NCBI RefSeq assembly: GCF_900114065.1
Contig: NZ_FORS01000001.1
Coordinates: 1 to 64,000 of the forward strand
DNA length: 64,000 nt
Direction of reading: 5' to 3'
Origin: Stutzerimonas kunmingensis
GTDB lineage: Bacteria; Pseudomonadota; Gammaproteobacteria; Pseudomonadales; Pseudomonadaceae
Numbering within the stretch: position 1 is the stretch's first letter; every line of letters begins with the position of its first letter. The position numbers and the translations under genes are program-made. Below, one piece after another: positions 36,343 through 45,489 of this stretch. Under the pieces are notes generated by a model that saw nothing but the letters and a program-made list of their open reading frames with translations, searched no databases and was not told the origin of the DNA.

Positions 36343-36969
36343 GTGGAACTGCTGCACACCATCTACCTGATCGCCATCACGGCCGAAGCAATGTCCGGCG
36401 CCATCATGGGCATGCGCCGCGGCATGGACCTGTTCGGCATCTGCCTTCTCGGCACCGTGACGGCGCTGGGTGGCGGCACCGCGCGGGACGTGCTGCTCGG
36501 TCATTATCCGGTCGGCTGGATCGCTCACCCCGAGTATCTGACCTTCACCATCGGCGCGGCGATCGTCACCGGTTTCATCGCCCGCCACCTGCATCACCTG
36601 CGCATGGTCTTCCTGCTGGTGGATGGCCTCGGCCTGGTGGCGTTCACCGTGATCGGCTGCGATGTGGCGATGGGCATGGGCGCGCACCCGTCCATCGTCG
36701 TACTGGCTGGCGTGATCACCGGTATCTTCGGCGGGCTGATGCGCGACGTGTTGTGCAACCAGGTGCCGATGGTGCTGCAGCGCGAGCTGTACGCCACCGT
36801 CGCGCTGTTCACCGGTGTGTTCTACGTCGGCATGCTGTGGCTGGAGATCAACACCACGCTGGCCACCCTGGCGGCGCTGGGCAGCGGCTTCCTGTTCCGC
36901 GTACTGGCGATGACCTTTCACTGGAAGCTGCCGGACTTCAACGGCAAGGAAATCCGCGGCCTCGACTGA
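36343..36969 (+). CDS. TRIC/UPF0126 family membrane protein (YicG-like)
   Basis: A 208-residue inner-membrane protein with about seven transmembrane helices made of two repeated UPF0126 domains. Each half carries the glycine-rich motif (GTVTALGGGTARDVLLG and GVITGIFGGLMRDVLC). Bacterial TRIC homologues form potassium-permeable channels, and some members transport glycine. GTG 36343 is chosen, with GGAG seven bases upstream; the open frame to 36271 adds a non-membrane extension. It diverges from the ArgP-like regulator. Confidence 0.85.
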   Translation: MELLHTIYLIAITAEAMSGAIMGMRRGMDLFGICLLGTVTALGGGTARDVLLGHYPVGWIAHPEYLTFTIGAAIVTGFIARHLHHLRMVFLLVDGLGLVAFTVIGCDVAMGMGAHPSIVVLAGVITGIFGGLMRDVLCNQVPMVLQRELYATVALFTGVFYVGMLWLEINTTLATLAALGSGFLFRVLAMTFHWKLPDFNGKEIRGLD

Positions 36970-37060
36970 GGCTGCGACGCCACAGCTAGACCTGGCGTGC
37001 AGATTCCGCCGAGCCGAGTCGCTACACTAGCGCGCTGCAATCAGGATCGGTGGACGGACT

Positions 37061-39817
37061 GTGCTGAAAGACCTAGGAATTCGTGGCCGCGTGCTGATGC
37101 TGACGCTGCTGCCCAGCACCTTGCTGGCGGTGGTGCTCGGTGCCTACTTCACCTGGATGCAGCTGTCCGAGATGCGCCACCAGCTCGACGAACGCGGCCA
37201 GCTGATCGCCGAGCAGCTGGCGCCACTGGCCGCGCCCGCCATGAATCTGGGCTACGACAAACGCCTGCAGCGCATCCTGACCCAGGTGCTGGATCAGGCC
37301 GACGTCCGCGCCGTGACCATTCTCGATCCCGAACGCGTGCAGCGCGTACATGCCGGTCCGCGCATGTTGACCCCGCCTCCGCCGAGCGATCCGGAGAGCC
37401 TGACCCACGTCAGCAGCATGGACCACACGCGCATTCTCATGCCGGTGCTCAGCCGCCACCTCAACCTCGCCGACGAAACCCGCGGACCGGACGAAAAGCT
37501 GATCGGCTGGCTGGAGCTGGAGCTGTCGCACCACAACACCCTGCTGCGTGGCTATCGCAGCCTGCTGACCAGCCTGTTTCTGGTGAGTGCCGGCCTGATC
37601 ATCACCGCCCTGCTGGCTCTGCGCATGAGCCGTGCCATCAGCCTGCCGCTGCAGCGTGTCAAAGGCGCCGTCGCGCAGCTCAAGGACGGCCACCTGGAAA
37701 CCCGCCTGCCACCATTGGGCAGCCATGAAATGGACGAGCTCGCGTCCGGCATCAACCGCATGGCCGAAGCACTGCTCAGCGCCCGTGAAGAACTGCAGCA
37801 GAGCATCGACCAGGCCACCGAGGATGTGCAGCAGAACCTGGAAACCATCGAGATCCAGAACATCGAACTGGATCTGGCGCGCAAGGAAGCTCTGGAGGCC
37901 AGCCGGATCAAATCCGAATTCCTCGCCAACATGAGCCACGAGATCCGCACACCGCTGAACGGCATCCTCGGCTTCACCCAGCTGCTGCAGAAAAGCGACC
38001 TCACCCCGCGCCAGCAGGACTATCTGGGAACCATCGAGCAGTCCGCCGACAGCCTGCTCGGAATCATCAACGAGATTCTCGACTTCTCCAAGATCGAGGC
38101 CGGCAAGCTGGTGCTCGACAGCGTCCCGTTCAACCTCCGTGATCTGATCGAGGACACACTGACCATCCTCGCCCCGGCTGCACACACCAAGCATCTGGAG
38201 CTGGTCAGCCTGGTCTATCGCGACACGCCGCTGTCGCTGCTGGGCGATCCGCTGCGCCTCAAACAGGTGCTGACCAATCTGATCAGTAACGCGATCAAGT
38301 TCACCAACGAAGGCACCATCGCCGTCCGCGCCATGGTCGAGGACGACAATACCGATCGCGCCCAGCTGCGCATCAGCGTGCAGGACACCGGCATCGGCCT
38401 GACCGATCAGGACCTGCGCGCGCTGTTCCAGGCCTTCAGTCAAGCGGACAACTCCATGTCGCGCCAGCCAGGCGGTACCGGCCTTGGACTGGTCATTTCC
38501 AAACGACTGATCGAGCAGATGGGCGGCGAGATCGGTGTCGACAGCATCCCCGACGAAGGCTCCGAGTTCTGGATCAGCCTCAGCCTGCCGAAGGCGCGGG
38601 ATGACATCGAAGACCTGCCGCACCCGGCCTTGCAGGGCCGGCGGATCGCATTGCTGGAGCAGCACCCACTGGCCCGCCAGGCATTGCAGCATCAGCTGGA
38701 AAGCCTAGGCCTCGAAGTGCACACCTTCGATACCCTCGACCAGATGCAGGAAACCATCAGCGCTCAGCGCCAAGGCAGCCAGCTGATCGACCTCGCCGTG
38801 CTCGGCGTCACCGGCCGCGAAATCGAGCCGGACGCGCTCAGCCGGCGCCTGATGGAAATCGAGGCGCTCGGCTGCAAATGTGTGGTGCTGTGCCCGACCA
38901 CCGAGCAGGGCCACTACCACGACGCCCTCCCGGAAGCCCACAGCTATACCCAGCTGCAGGGCAAACCCGCCTGCACGCGCAAGCTGCAACGCGTACTGGT
39001 GGCGCTGGTACGCCCCAACCAAAGCTACCCGGAACCCACCGCAGCGGCGCCCGACCGGCCGGCGCGTGTGCTTTGCGTGGATGACAATCCGGCCAACCTG
39101 CTGCTGGTAAAAACGCTGCTCGGCGATATGGGCGCCGAAGTCGTTGCGGTGGATAACGGCCCCGCCGCGCTGGACGCGGTCAAGCAGCATGCGTTCGACC
39201 TGATCCTTATGGACGTGCAAATGCCCGGCATGGACGGCCGACAGGCCACCGAAGCCATTCGCCACTGGGAGCACACCAACAACAGCGCGCCGTTACCGAT
39301 CATCGCGCTCACGGCTCATGCACTGGCGAACGAGAAACGCTCGCTGCTGCAGAGCGGCATGGACGACTACCTGACCAAGCCGATCAGCGACCGGCAGCTC
39401 GCCCAGGTGGTGCTGAAGTGGACCGGCCTGGCCCTGCGCAGCCAGCCGCAACGTGCAGCGGAGCCGCCGCAGCAGGCTGAACCGAGCCTGAAAGTGCTGG
39501 ATGAGGAAGAAGGCCTGCGCCTGGCGGCAGGCAAGGCCGATCTCGCCGATGACATGCTCGGCATGCTGCTGCAGTCACTGGAAGGCGACCGCCGAACCAT
39601 TCGCGAAGCCCGCCAGGCAGGAGATCGCCAGGCGTTGATCGAGCGCGTACACCGCCTGCATGGCGCCACCCGTTATTGCGGCGTGCCGCAGTTGCGCAAC
39701 GCCTGTCAGCAGAGCGAGACCCTGCTCAAGCAGAACCATCCGGACAGCGAGGCCGCGCTCGACGAGCTGGACGCCGCCATCAGCCGCCTGGAGCAGGAAA
39801 TCCAGGTCGACAGCTGA
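37061..39817 (+). CDS. gacS: Hybrid sensor histidine kinase GacS
   Basis: GacS phosphorylates GacA, which drives the RsmY/RsmZ small RNAs and thereby secondary metabolism, biofilm and virulence traits. The 918-residue protein starts at GTG with the characteristic LKDLGIRGRVLMLTLLPS membrane segment. It has a periplasmic sensor (about 40-165), a second membrane helix, a HAMP domain, and a kinase domain with His293 in ANMSHEIRTPLNG. The ATPase boxes end in GGTGLGLVISKRL. A degenerate receiver (about 520-640) comes next, then a true receiver with Asp718 in ILMDVQMPGMDG, and an HPt domain with His867 in RLHGATRYCG. All phospho-relay residues look intact. Confidence 0.95.
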   Translation: MLKDLGIRGRVLMLTLLPSTLLAVVLGAYFTWMQLSEMRHQLDERGQLIAEQLAPLAAPAMNLGYDKRLQRILTQVLDQADVRAVTILDPERVQRVHAGPRMLTPPPPSDPESLTHVSSMDHTRILMPVLSRHLNLADETRGPDEKLIGWLELELSHHNTLLRGYRSLLTSLFLVSAGLIITALLALRMSRAISLPLQRVKGAVAQLKDGHLETRLPPLGSHEMDELASGINRMAEALLSAREELQQSIDQATEDVQQNLETIEIQNIELDLARKEALEASRIKSEFLANMSHEIRTPLNGILGFTQLLQKSDLTPRQQDYLGTIEQSADSLLGIINEILDFSKIEAGKLVLDSVPFNLRDLIEDTLTILAPAAHTKHLELVSLVYRDTPLSLLGDPLRLKQVLTNLISNAIKFTNEGTIAVRAMVEDDNTDRAQLRISVQDTGIGLTDQDLRALFQAFSQADNSMSRQPGGTGLGLVISKRLIEQMGGEIGVDSIPDEGSEFWISLSLPKARDDIEDLPHPALQGRRIALLEQHPLARQALQHQLESLGLEVHTFDTLDQMQETISAQRQGSQLIDLAVLGVTGREIEPDALSRRLMEIEALGCKCVVLCPTTEQGHYHDALPEAHSYTQLQGKPACTRKLQRVLVALVRPNQSYPEPTAAAPDRPARVLCVDDNPANLLLVKTLLGDMGAEVVAVDNGPAALDAVKQHAFDLILMDVQMPGMDGRQATEAIRHWEHTNNSAPLPIIALTAHALANEKRSLLQSGMDDYLTKPISDRQLAQVVLKWTGLALRSQPQRAAEPPQQAEPSLKVLDEEEGLRLAAGKADLADDMLGMLLQSLEGDRRTIREARQAGDRQALIERVHRLHGATRYCGVPQLRNACQQSETLLKQNHPDSEAALDELDAAISRLEQEIQVDS

Positions 39818-39887
39818 TCGACCGCGCCGGGTGCCTCATCTGCGCCCGGCGACGCCCATCGCGTTGCCCGTCCTTTCAGGAACCAGC

Positions 39888-41870
39888 ATGAACGACCACC
39901 CCGCTTCCGACGCCTTCCAGCATGCCGAACTCGACTGGGACGAGAACGGCCTGCCGCAGTCCCGCCAGTACGGCGACGTGTACTTCTCCCGCGCCAGCGG
40001 CATGGCCGAGACCGAACATGTGTTCCTCACGCAGAACGATCTGCCCCAACGCTTCGCCGCGCTACAGGACAACCAGCGCCTGGTGATTGGTGAGACCGGC
40101 TTCGGTACCGGGCTGAACTTTCTTTGTGCATGGCATCTGTTCGAGCGCGTAGCCCACCCGCAGGCGCGGCTGCACTTCATCAGCGTCGAAAAACACCCGC
40201 TGACCCGCGAGGACCTGCAGCGCGCACTGGCCCTGTGGCCAGAGCTGCGAGAGCAGTCTGAGCAACTGCTGCAACAGTACGTGGCGCTGAATCCGGGCTA
40301 TCAGCGTTTCGTCTTCGCTGGCGGCCGCGTTGTGCTGACCCTGCTGATCGGCGACGTGCTCGAATGCCTGTCGAGCCTGGATGCGCAGGTCGATGCCTGG
40401 TTCCTCGACGGCTTTGCCCCGGCGAAGAATCCGCAGATGTGGCAACCGATGCTGTTCGCCGAGCTGGCCAGGCTTTGCGCGCCCGACGCAACGCTGGGCA
40501 CGTTCACCAGTGCCGGCTTTGTGCGGCGCGGCCTGATCGAGGCCGGCTTCGACATGCAGCGGGTGCCCGGCTACGGCCACAAACGCGAGATTCTGCGCGG
40601 GCGCCTGCGAGCCGCCAACGCCAGCATTTCGGACAAGCCCTGGTTCGCTCGCCCGGGCTATACGACGGCCGAACGCCACGCGGTAATCGTCGGCGCCGGC
40701 CTGGCCGGCTGCGCGACGGCTGCATCGCTGGCCGCCCGCGGCTGGAAGGTGACAGTCCTCGAGCGCCACGCCGCGGCGGCACAGGAAGGCTCGGGCAACC
40801 CGCAAGGCGTGCTCTACCTCAAGCTTTCTGCCCACGGCACCGCACTGTCGCGGCTGGTGGTCAGCGGCTTCAGCTATACGCGCCGCTTGCTGCGCAATTT
40901 GCAAGCAGGCCAGGACTGGCAGGCATGCGGCGTACTGCAACTGATTTACGACGAAAAGGAGCGCGAACGCCAGGCCGAGCTGGCGGCAGCCTTCCCGGCC
41001 TCGCTGGTCCATCCGCTGTCGCGCGAAGCCGCCGAGGCGCTGGCCGGAGTGGCCCTGCCCGAGGGCGGATTGTTCTACCCCGAAGCCGGCTGGGCCAACC
41101 CACCGGCGCTATGCCAATGGCTGCTGCGGCGACCGGGAATCGAGCTGCACAGGCATCATGAAGCGCTCGAACTGCGCCGTAATGGGCGATCCTGGCAGGT
41201 GCTGGGCGGCCAAGCGTTGTTGGCCGAAGCGCCCGTGGTGGTCCTGACCGGCGCGGCGGACGCCGCGCGCTTCAGCCAGAGCGCCTGGCTGCCGCTCAAG
41301 CGTATTCGCGGGCAGATTTCCTGCCTGCCGGCGAACACCCAGAGCGGCCAGCTGCGCACCGTGCTGTGCGCCAAGGGCTACGTCGCGCCACCCCGAGATG
41401 GCACGCACACGCTGGGTGCCAGCTTCAACTTCCAGCAGACCGACGATACCCCCAGCGTCGCCGAACACCAGGCGAATCTGGAAATGCTCGAGCAGATTTC
41501 AGCGGATCTGTACCAGCGTCTGCAGGCGGACCCGCAACGTACCGAGGAGCTGGACGGGCGCGTGGCATTTCGCTGTACCAGCCCGGACTATCTGCCGCTG
41601 ATCGGGCCACTGGCCGAGCCCGAGGCCTTCGCTGAAACCTATGCGGCGTTGGGCAAGAACGCCCGTCAGTCGCTACACGCGCCCTGCCCGTGGCTCGACG
41701 GGCTCTACGTCAATACTGCACATGGCTCGCGCGGAATGATCAGCGCCCCGCTGTCCGGCGAGCTGCTGGCCGCCTGGCTGGACGACGAACCGTTGCCGTT
41801 GCCTCGGGACGTCGCCGAAGCCTGCCACCCCAATCGTTTCCTGCTACGCAAGCTGATTCGCGGCACCTGA
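39888..41870 (+). CDS. mnmC: Bifunctional tRNA modification enzyme MnmC
   Basis: MnmC finishes 5-methylaminomethyl-2-thiouridine at the tRNA wobble position. Its C-terminal FAD domain removes the carboxymethyl group and its N-terminal domain adds a methyl group from SAM. In this 660-residue protein the methyltransferase part (1-240) contains GETGFGTGLNFLCAW and DAWFLDGFAPAKNPQMW. The oxidoreductase part begins with the FAD motif VIVGAGLAGCATAASLAARG near 265 and includes GSGNPQGVLYLKLS. CAGGAA lies seven bases before ATG 39888; the longer open frame starting inside gacS is not used. Confidence 0.95.
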   Translation: MNDHPASDAFQHAELDWDENGLPQSRQYGDVYFSRASGMAETEHVFLTQNDLPQRFAALQDNQRLVIGETGFGTGLNFLCAWHLFERVAHPQARLHFISVEKHPLTREDLQRALALWPELREQSEQLLQQYVALNPGYQRFVFAGGRVVLTLLIGDVLECLSSLDAQVDAWFLDGFAPAKNPQMWQPMLFAELARLCAPDATLGTFTSAGFVRRGLIEAGFDMQRVPGYGHKREILRGRLRAANASISDKPWFARPGYTTAERHAVIVGAGLAGCATAASLAARGWKVTVLERHAAAAQEGSGNPQGVLYLKLSAHGTALSRLVVSGFSYTRRLLRNLQAGQDWQACGVLQLIYDEKERERQAELAAAFPASLVHPLSREAAEALAGVALPEGGLFYPEAGWANPPALCQWLLRRPGIELHRHHEALELRRNGRSWQVLGGQALLAEAPVVVLTGAADAARFSQSAWLPLKRIRGQISCLPANTQSGQLRTVLCAKGYVAPPRDGTHTLGASFNFQQTDDTPSVAEHQANLEMLEQISADLYQRLQADPQRTEELDGRVAFRCTSPDYLPLIGPLAEPEAFAETYAALGKNARQSLHAPCPWLDGLYVNTAHGSRGMISAPLSGELLAAWLDDEPLPLPRDVAEACHPNRFLLRKLIRGT

Positions 41871-41974
41871 GACGCTCCGATGCCCGAGCCGCTGCCTACC
41901 GCAGGCTGTGACTTGCATCGTGCGTCGCCCGCACGGATACTCCCCCCACTATATTTCGCATCCTGGGAGGCATC

Positions 41975-42532
41975 ATGAAATCACTGTCTTTGCTGACGCT
42001 CGGCTGGTTTGCATTGCAGGCCCACGCCGCGCCTGACGTCGATACCGAGCAGCTGCGCGGCGAGGCTGCCAGCCTGATTCCACCGTTCCAGCAGCAGTTG
42101 CTTGGCACGGTCAAGCAGGCGATGGCAGACGGTGGCCCGGCGGAAGCCGTCAAGGCATGCCGTCTTCTCGCGCCGGAAATCGCCAGCCAGCATAGCCAGG
42201 CGCCCTGGAAGGTAGGCCGCACCGCGCTGAAGCTGCGCAATCCGGACAACGCACCAGACACCTGGGAGCGCTCGGTGCTGGAGCAGTTCGCCAAGCGTTC
42301 GGCTGCAGGTGAACCGATCGAACAGCTCAAGCATGGTGAGATAGTGGCAGGCGAGTACCGCTACATGCAGGCGATTGGCACCGCTGAGGCCTGCCTGGGT
42401 TGTCACGGCGAAAAGATCAAGCCGGAGCTGGTGGAGCTGATCGACCACCACTACCCGCAGGATCAGGCCCGCGGGTTTCGCGAGGGCGATCTGCGCGGCG
42501 CCTTCACCCTCAGCCGTGCCCTGCCACGCTGA
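41975..42532 (+). CDS. Periplasmic DUF3365 c-type haem protein
   Basis: A 185-residue exported protein: signal peptide about 1-18 (ending LQAHA), then a DUF3365 domain with a single covalent haem site CLGCH at residues 140-144. Proteins of this type bind one haem c and are found as periplasmic redox or gas sensors, or as sensor domains of larger proteins. Here the domain stands alone. The segment ETWERSVL-like DTWERSVLEQF and HGEIVAGEYRYMQ fits the family. A strong ribosome site (GGGAGG) precedes ATG. No signalling partner is adjacent. Confidence 0.85.
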   Translation: MKSLSLLTLGWFALQAHAAPDVDTEQLRGEAASLIPPFQQQLLGTVKQAMADGGPAEAVKACRLLAPEIASQHSQAPWKVGRTALKLRNPDNAPDTWERSVLEQFAKRSAAGEPIEQLKHGEIVAGEYRYMQAIGTAEACLGCHGEKIKPELVELIDHHYPQDQARGFREGDLRGAFTLSRALPR

Positions 42533-42705
42533 TAGGCCTTACACTCCGTCGGCGGGTGCGTGGCACCGCTGCGATCCGCCGTTCATCCAAGGAACGCTCG
42601 CCAGCGCGAGCGTACCAACGATGGACGATGGAACGCTGACGACGGAGCACGCATGCAAACCGATACGGTCCCTACCATTCCCCTGGCATCCGGCAGCTTT
42701 GCCTG

Positions 42706-43461
42706 ATGGACGTTCTACTGCTGGAAGCACTGGGCATCGGCCTCATTCTCGGCCTGTTGCTTGGCCTCACCGGCGCCGGTGGCTCGTTGGTCGCCTTGCC
42801 CCTGCTACTCAGCCTGCACCTGCCATTGCGCGATGCCATCGGCGTCAGCCTCGGTGCGGTGGCCATGTCCGCACTCATCGGCGCGATTCCGCGGGCGCGG
42901 CTCGGCCAGGTCGCCTGGCGCCCGGTCATGCTGCTGGCTGTCTGCGGCTTGCCGGGCAACGCTGCCGGTCAATGGCTCGGGCAGTTCATACCGGAGCGCG
43001 CACTGATCATCGGTTTCTGCCTGTTGGTGCTGTGGTCCGCTTGGCGCATGTGGCGCGGCGCCAACCTGCCAGCCAAGGAGAACGTCGAGGATCGACAGCT
43101 GGCGCTGCTGGGCATCGGCGTTGGCGTTGGCCTGCTCTCCGGGCTGATGGGTGTCGGCGGCGGCTTTCTCATCGTCCCGGCGCTGCTTTGGTTTACTTCG
43201 CTATCGCTGCTCAGCGCCATGGCCACATCGATGGCGGTGATCGCCGTCGTCAGCGGCGGTGGCTTCCTGCTCTACCTTACCGATGCCGAGCCACCACTAC
43301 CGCTGCTCGGCGGCCTGGCGCTGGGCGGTGCCTTCGGCGTGCTGGCCGGCAACCGCCTGGCGCAATACCTCAACAGCAGCCTGCTGCAGCGCCTGTTCGC
43401 GCTGATGTTGGTCACCGTCAGCCTGTCGCTGGGGGTTCAAAAGCTGGTGCTGGGTCACTGA
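42706..43461 (+). CDS. TSUP-family (TauE/SafE) membrane transporter
   Basis: A 251-residue inner-membrane protein with about eight transmembrane helices in two repeats, each opening with a TSUP glycine motif (GLTGAGGSLVALPLL and GLMGVGGGFLIVPALL). The family moves sulfite, sulfonates or other organic sulfur anions across the membrane. The substrate here is unknown and no sulfur-metabolism gene is adjacent. The ATG at 42706 lacks a strong ribosome site, but the hydrophobic first helix starts directly after it. Confidence 0.85.
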   Translation: MDVLLLEALGIGLILGLLLGLTGAGGSLVALPLLLSLHLPLRDAIGVSLGAVAMSALIGAIPRARLGQVAWRPVMLLAVCGLPGNAAGQWLGQFIPERALIIGFCLLVLWSAWRMWRGANLPAKENVEDRQLALLGIGVGVGLLSGLMGVGGGFLIVPALLWFTSLSLLSAMATSMAVIAVVSGGGFLLYLTDAEPPLPLLGGLALGGAFGVLAGNRLAQYLNSSLLQRLFALMLVTVSLSLGVQKLVLGH

Positions 43462-43691
43462 CGATCAGGGTCGTCCCAGAACGGCCGGTTCGCTTCCCAT
43501 TCGATGTCGGCACGGCTGCGGCCGATGTCCTTGAGCATGTCGTCACCGAGCGCGGCCAGCTGGCGCCGTTGGCGTGCCAGTTCGTTCCAGCGCTGCAGCT
43601 TGTGCCAGGCCTGTCGCAGCAATCCCGGTGCGGGTGCCCGAAGTGCCTTCGGCAGATGGAAAGATTGCAAAGCGACTTTGTGCATGTTCAT
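43455..43691 (-). CDS. DUF1127 small protein
   Basis: A 78-residue protein whose last 45 residues form a DUF1127 (YjiS-like) domain: WNELARQRRQLAALGDDMLKDIGRSRADIEWEANRPFW. Small Arg-rich DUF1127 proteins have been tied to RNA binding, phosphate or carbon metabolism and stress in other bacteria. GGAGGG lies seven bases before ATG 43691 (a second ATG at 43685 is possible). It overlaps the 3' end of the TSUP gene by seven bases and diverges from a LysR regulator 96 bases away, which may control it. Confidence 0.8.
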   Translation of the reverse strand: MNMHKVALQSFHLPKALRAPAPGLLRQAWHKLQRWNELARQRRQLAALGDDMLKDIGRSRADIEWEANRPFWDDPDRQ

Positions 43692-43787
43692 CACGACGCC
43701 CTCCAGTTGAGTTGGCGTCAGTCTCGCGCCCGGATTAAGATCAATCCAACGAATGTTCCTGATGCCTCGCATCTCGAGGATTGATGA

Positions 43788-44642
43788 ATGGCCAACTACC
43801 CGAATATCGACACCGAGCTGCTGCGCAGCTTCGTGGCCATCGCTGACCACGGTGGCTTCACCCGTGCCGCAGCCGCGGTGAACCGCACCCAGTCGGCGGT
43901 GAGCATGCAGATGAAACGCCTGGAAGAGGATGTGTTGCAGCGTCCGCTATTCGAGCGCAACGGTCGGCAGGTCAGGTTTACTGCCGAGGGCCAGATACTG
44001 CTGGGCTACGCGCGGCGCATTCTCAAACTGCACGGCGAAGTCATGACCACCCTGCGCCAACCACACATGGTCGGCGCGGTACGCATCGGCACGCCGGACG
44101 ATTACGTCATGCGCTTTCTACCCGGCATTCTTTCGCGCTTCGCCCAGGCGTATCCGCTGGTGCAGGTCGAGGTGCATTGCGAACCATCGACCCAGTTGTT
44201 GCAGCGACGGGATCTGGACCTGAGCATCGTCACCCGCGAACCGGGCACCGAGATTGGCCAGTTGCTGCGCCAGGAGCATGTCGTCTGGGCCGCCGCCCCG
44301 GGCTTTGACCTGCATGAGCATCGCCCCCTGCCGCTGGCAACGTTCAATACCGATTGCTTCTGCCGCGCCTGGGTATGCAGCGCGCTGGATGCGCGGGAAA
44401 TCGAGTACCGGATCGCCTATAGCAGCCCGAGCCTGTCGGCGATCATGGCGATCGTGGGTGCAGGATTGGCGCTGACCGCACAGCTGCAGAGCCTGATTCC
44501 TGCCGATCTGCAGATACTCGGTGAAAAGGAGGGCCTGCCGCGCCTGCCTCAGACCAGCATCGTGCTGCTGCGCAACCCGCAGCAGCAGTCGCCGGTCAGC
44601 GAAACGCTCGCCGGCTACATCGCCGATGGCTTTCGCCTGTAA
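43788..44642 (+). CDS. LysR-family transcriptional regulator
   Basis: A 284-residue LysR-type regulator with an N-terminal winged helix (DTELLRSFVAIADHGGFTRAAAAVNRTQSAVSMQMKRLEE) and a C-terminal effector domain containing VRIGTPDDYVMRFLPGIL. The helix sequence resembles the LrhA/HexA-like branch. It diverges from the DUF1127 gene, an arrangement often seen when a LysR protein controls its neighbour. GAGG precedes ATG 43788. The inducer is unknown. Confidence 0.85.
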   Translation: MANYPNIDTELLRSFVAIADHGGFTRAAAAVNRTQSAVSMQMKRLEEDVLQRPLFERNGRQVRFTAEGQILLGYARRILKLHGEVMTTLRQPHMVGAVRIGTPDDYVMRFLPGILSRFAQAYPLVQVEVHCEPSTQLLQRRDLDLSIVTREPGTEIGQLLRQEHVVWAAAPGFDLHEHRPLPLATFNTDCFCRAWVCSALDAREIEYRIAYSSPSLSAIMAIVGAGLALTAQLQSLIPADLQILGEKEGLPRLPQTSIVLLRNPQQQSPVSETLAGYIADGFRL

Positions 44643-44654
44643 CGAGAACGCCGG

Positions 44655-45032
44655 TCATCGGCGACCGGCCGCCATCTCGTCGAACACTTCCGGCACCAGC
44701 GCCGCATCGCCCTTGTCCGCCAGGTGCTGGCGCTGCGCCTCCTGCGGATCGTCAAGGATCGCCAGCAAGCGCGAGCCGCGCTCGGTCAGGACGAAGTTCT
44801 CGCCATTGCCGCCCTCTTCCTCGGGCCGCGAAACGATGAAGCCACCTTCGAATAGCAGACTTTCGTAATCGGCCGCTTCGGCACGCAGACTGTCAAGATT
44901 CGGCATCGGCTGACCTTCACTTTCCATCTGCGTCGCATGTTCTTCGGCGTAGTGGCGTGGCTTGAAACTGTCATTGGCGCCGCGTTGAACTTCATGCAAC
45001 AGACGCTGGATAAGGCCCCAGTTATAGCTCAT
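44655..45032 (-). CDS. Hypothetical protein with winged-helix-like pattern
   Basis: A 125-residue cytoplasmic protein beginning MSYNWGLIQRLLHEVQRG, with a beta hairpin-like middle (GGFIVSRPEEEGGNGENFVLTERGSRLLAIL) and an acidic end. The order of helix, basic segment, then LTERGSRLLAIL recalls a small winged-helix domain of the DUF2513 kind, but this is only a pattern impression. GAGGGAG precedes ATG 45032. Neighbouring genes give no clue to function. Confidence 0.6.
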   Translation of the reverse strand: MSYNWGLIQRLLHEVQRGANDSFKPRHYAEEHATQMESEGQPMPNLDSLRAEAADYESLLFEGGFIVSRPEEEGGNGENFVLTERGSRLLAILDDPQEAQRQHLADKGDAALVPEVFDEMAAGRR

Positions 45033-45176
45033 GGTCGTTCTCCCTCAGCAGATGTCCGCCTCACGAATGAGGCGCCTACTGATTGGGACCTTTCACCACG
45101 TCGACCGGTTCGTTGTCTGAACTAAAGTGGCGGCGCTGCGATCCACCGTTCAGACCGATTGAACGAGGAGCGAGCC

Positions 45177-45473
45177 ATGATATTGTTGATGATTGCCCTG
45201 ACCGCCGCCGCACTGGCCAGCCCGACCGTGCACGCCGCGTGCACCCCGGACGAAGTGAATGCCAAGGCCGAACAGCTGGCCGAACGCGTCAATCAGCTCA
45301 CCAAGAGCAATCCGGAGCGCGCCAAGGAAATCAATGAGGAGATTCGCCAGATGGAAGCCAAGCGCACCGCCGACCAGTTGGGCGACGAGTGCGAGGCCTA
45401 TGACAAGCGTCTGAAGCAGATCGAGGAAGCGGAGCGCGAGGCCGACATCCCACCGGCCGACGCGCAGCGCTGA
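45177..45473 (+). CDS. Small secreted helical protein
   Basis: A 98-residue exported protein. The signal peptide spans about residues 1-20 (MILLMIALTAAALASPTVHA). The mature part is a charged helix (NAKAEQLAERVNQLTKSNPERAKEINEEIRQM) with two cysteines that could form a disulfide. GAGGAG is placed well before ATG 45177. It is a probable periplasmic protein of unknown function and is convergent with the DEAD-box helicase gene. Confidence 0.7.
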   Translation: MILLMIALTAAALASPTVHAACTPDEVNAKAEQLAERVNQLTKSNPERAKEINEEIRQMEAKRTADQLGDECEAYDKRLKQIEEAEREADIPPADAQR

Positions 45474-45489
45474 GGCTGAAGGCCGACGG

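Noticed and set aside
37073..38692. A 539-codon frame antisense to gacS
   Set aside because: It is the complement of conserved kinase sequence and shows no domain of its own.
42516..43784. A 422-codon plus-strand frame overlapping the TSUP gene
   Set aside because: It is Arg/Pro/His-rich shadow sequence in another frame of the recognisable TSUP transporter.
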